Shown here: piece by piece, positions 6,954 through 8,192 of the stretch
Position numbering within the stretch: the first letter of the stretch is position 1
Layout: each line of letters opens with the position of its first letter
NCBI GenBank assembly: GCA_946885545.1
Contig: CAMPGP010000087.1
Coordinates: 1 to 8,192, forward strand
Source: an uncultured Altererythrobacter sp.
GTDB lineage: Bacteria > Pseudomonadota > Alphaproteobacteria > Sphingomonadales > Sphingomonadaceae
Reading direction: 5' to 3'
Length of the DNA stretch: 8,192 bases
Notes under the pieces: model-generated
Databases searched by the model: none
Told to the model about the DNA's origin: nothing
Seen by the model: the letters and a program-made list of their open reading frames with translations, nothing else
Made by a program: the position numbers and the translations under genes

Positions 6954-6982
6954 CCCATACCGCGATCGGCGCTTCAAGGCAA
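6954..6982 (-). promoter_or_regulatory. Candidate promoter for purC
   Basis: On the minus strand TTGCCT (6982-6977) and TATGGG (6959-6954) are 17 bases apart, predicting a transcription start near 6947 and a leader of about 90 bases. The form agrees with the candidate promoters of tRNA-Phe and purS in this window. The start would fall only a few bases before the 5' arm of the leader hairpin. Confidence 0.4.
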
Positions 6983-7026
6983 TCAGGCCTCGACGCATTC
7001 ACGGCGGGGCAAAGGCGGGAAGGAGG

Positions 7027-7102
7027 TGGTGCCTCGGGGCGGATTCGAACCACCGACACTGCGATTTTCAGTCGCATGCTCTACCAACTGAGCTACCGAG
7101 GC
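7027..7102 (-). tRNA. tRNA-Phe (GAA)
   Basis: The minus strand folds into a 76-base cloverleaf with the CCA end encoded in DNA. The acceptor arms are GCCTCGG (7102-7096) and CCGAGGC (7037-7031), perfectly paired, with A as discriminator. The D arm contains AGCTCAGTTGGTAGAGC, the anticodon stem is GCGA/TCGC around a CTGAAAA loop with anticodon GAA at 7069-7067, and the T arm contains GGTTCGAATCC. It follows yacG by 87 bases and has its own promoter candidate. The order RNase-like gene, yacG, tRNA-Phe is familiar in sphingomonads. Confidence 0.98.
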
Positions 7103-7152
7103 CTGCACTCTGCGAGCGACCCCAATGGGGCCGGCGAGCGGTTGGAAGCGGC

Positions 7153-7181
7153 CCTATGGCGAAGGCCGCGAAAGTTGGCAA
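7153..7181 (-). promoter_or_regulatory. Candidate promoter for tRNA-Phe
   Basis: On the minus strand TTGCCA (7181-7176) and CATAGG (7158-7153) are separated by 17 bases, giving a predicted start near 7146, about 44 bases before the tRNA. The -35 box begins 8 bases after the yacG stop codon. The -10 context CGCCATAGG is identical to that of the purS candidate promoter. Confidence 0.45.
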
Positions 7182-7189
7182 GGGGGGAA

Positions 7190-7357
7190 TCAGTCGTCGC
7201 GCGCGATCTCGTCTGGCGATGCCGGGCGACCGGGAACCGTGTAGCCGTCGTTGAACCATTGCGCCAGGTCGCGGTCGCGACAGCGGGTCGAGCAGAACGG
7301 TGCGAAGTCGGCACTGCGGGGCTTGCGGCACATCGGGCAGGTCTTGGCGGTACTCAT
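7190..7357 (-). CDS. yacG: DNA gyrase inhibitor YacG-like zinc-finger protein
   Basis: This 55-residue protein has the YacG (DUF329) zinc motif C7-P-x-C10 ... C22-x3-C26, followed by the conserved DLAQWF stretch and an acidic tail (SPDEIARDD). In E. coli YacG binds GyrB and blocks DNA binding by gyrase; the same role here is inferred from family. The ATG at 7357 overlaps the stop of the upstream RNase-like gene as ATGA, so the two are probably translated together. A weak AGGCGG lies 7 bases before the start. The frame stays open further upstream to 7492, but that is the RNase gene read in another frame and gives no family similarity. The length is slightly short of but consistent with the family. 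Confidence 0.93.
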   Translation of the reverse strand: MSTAKTCPMCRKPRSADFAPFCSTRCRDRDLAQWFNDGYTVPGRPASPDEIARDD

Positions 7358-8192
7358 CTGGTGACCGCCTGCGCGAAAGCCGCTTCCGGCGCAAGGGTGG
7401 GCATCTCCGCGATCCGCACTTCGCGCCCGCTTCGGCGCGCGAGTTCGTCGCGCCAGGCGGGCGCGATCGCACCGGCGACGGCCGGATGGCACGTCAGCAG
7501 CAGGGTTCCCGGTTCCTCGACAAGCTCGGCGCGGCGCAGCAGCTGCCGCGCGACGAACGCGGCACGCTGAAAATGCGCGCGGTGCAGCACAGATTGACGC
7601 TCGAGACGAGCGACGAGCTGGACAAAGCCGAACCCGTTCATCGCGGTGCGTTCATGCGGCCAGTCGGCCAGGGCTTCCGCCAGCGCCGCGTCTACAGCCC
7701 GCCGATCGGCCTTTGCTTCGAGCGTTGGAAAATCGATCCCGATCGATCCCCCCAGATCGAGCCGACGGATCGCGTCGGCAAGAGGAGCGATGGCGGCCAT
7801 CGCGAGGTCTCGCGCGGGCAAGGTGCCGTCGATGTCGATCACCGTCATGCCAGGGGTCGGGGCGAAGATCAGGCTGCCACCGGCAAATTCGGTCGTTCCC
7901 TCGATCGCCTCGGCCGCAAGCTCGTTCCAGTCGCCTTCGAGGAAGCGGCGGACGAGCTTCACATCACGACCTTCGGACCGGAGCCGCTCCGCGAGAGTGT
8001 GGCGCGCGAGCGGCCGATTTGTCGGGCGGACGTGCGCGAGCTTGCTCCGGCCGCGCTCGCCGATCGCCGCGCGGAGCACTTCGACACGAAGCGGCGCGCC
8101 TTCACTGGCTTCGCGCGGCAGGCGGTCGACGAGTGCTTCCTCGCCGCCGTCGGCACGTACCGTGCCCCGACTGCTGCCGGCGGTTTTCGCAG
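7354..8192 (-). CDS. Ribonuclease E/G-family protein, 5' truncated by window
   Basis: The family cuts single-stranded RNA in rRNA processing and mRNA decay. The frame is open to the window end at 8192; the start lies outside, and the GTG at 8079 is internal. The first visible residues (GTVRADGGEEALVDRLP, VEVLRAAIGERGRSKLAHV) resemble the degenerate S1-like start of short alphaproteobacterial members. The DNase I-like catalytic core follows: MTVIDIDGT (first Asp codon 7836-7834) and DLGGSIGIDFPTLE match the two metal-binding Asp regions of RNase E (SIDINS and VIDFIDM), and ERTAMNGFGFVQL matches the conserved FGLLEM region. The zinc-link CPRCxGTG that normally comes next and holds the RNase E dimer together is absent. 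The asparagine of IDIN is Asp here. The stop overlaps yacG. RNase E/G homology is clear; whether it is an active general RNase is not. Confidence 0.88.
   Translation of the reverse strand, partial: AKTAGSSRGTVRADGGEEALVDRLPREASEGAPLRVEVLRAAIGERGRSKLAHVRPTNRPLARHTLAERLRSEGRDVKLVRRFLEGDWNELAAEAIEGTTEFAGGSLIFAPTPGMTVIDIDGTLPARDLAMAAIAPLADAIRRLDLGGSIGIDFPTLEAKADRRAVDAALAEALADWPHERTAMNGFGFVQLVARLERQSVLHRAHFQRAAFVARQLLRRAELVEEPGTLLLTCHPAVAGAIAPAWRDELARRSGREVRIAEMPTLAPEAAFAQAVTR

Noticed and set aside
6046..7077. 343-residue minus-strand open frame in another frame over purC
   Set aside because: Same strand but shifted frame relative to a complete purC; low-complexity Arg/Pro/His composition.
6093..7091. 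332-residue plus-strand open frame over purC and the tRNA
   Set aside because: It is antisense to purC and its end is the reverse complement of tRNA-Phe; no family resemblance.
7120..7130. CCCC-AAT-GGGG hairpin between yacG and tRNA-Phe as a terminator
   Set aside because: Only four base pairs and no T tract on either strand.
6923..7570. 215-residue plus-strand frame containing SGRIRTTDTAIFSRMLYQLSYRG
   Set aside because: That peptide is the translated reverse complement of tRNA-Phe, a well-known false protein in databases.

Overview
The window is ordinary housekeeping chromosome from a GC-rich (roughly 65% by eye) alphaproteobacterium. The purC, purS and purQ proteins, the RNase E/G-like - yacG - tRNA-Phe block and the sensor-type GGDEF-EAL protein look most like Sphingomonadales, probably the Erythrobacteraceae side. 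That placement is recognition from family knowledge, not a database result. I see no phage, insertion sequence, CRISPR array, toxin-antitoxin pair or defence island. Every stretch over 300 bases is covered by a gene; the longest non-coding stretch is the 169 bases between tRNA-Phe and purC.

Left part, plus strand: the C-terminal two thirds of glmS (start lies outside the window) runs into a small zinc-binding GFA-family gene through an ATGA stop/start overlap. After a short gap comes a 791-residue membrane-anchored PAS-GGDEF-EAL protein that makes and/or breaks cyclic di-GMP. It ends 4 bases short of the purQ stop codon, which comes from the opposite strand.

Middle part: purS and purQ form a tight minus-strand pair with overlapping stop and start. 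purC is on the same strand about 1 kb upstream, but a plus-strand diacylglycerol-kinase-family gene sits between purC and purS. It diverges from purS across a 122-base promoter region and converges on purC with only 4 bases between the stops. The usual purC-purS-purQ run is therefore split into two transcription units. purL does not follow purQ.

Right part, minus strand: an RNase E/G-like ribonuclease (cut off by the window end) overlaps yacG by ATGA, followed by tRNA-Phe(GAA) with encoded CCA, then the purC leader.

The most interesting non-coding signal is the purC leader. A TTGCCT-N17-TATGGG promoter candidate is followed by a strong two-part hairpin. The 3' arm of that hairpin overlaps the 5' arm of a second hairpin ending in six T, just before the purC ribosome-binding site. 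This is the layout of a transcription attenuator. The same promoter form (TTGCC[ACT]-N17-[CT]AT[AG]GG) also precedes tRNA-Phe and purS, always with exactly 17 bases of spacer.
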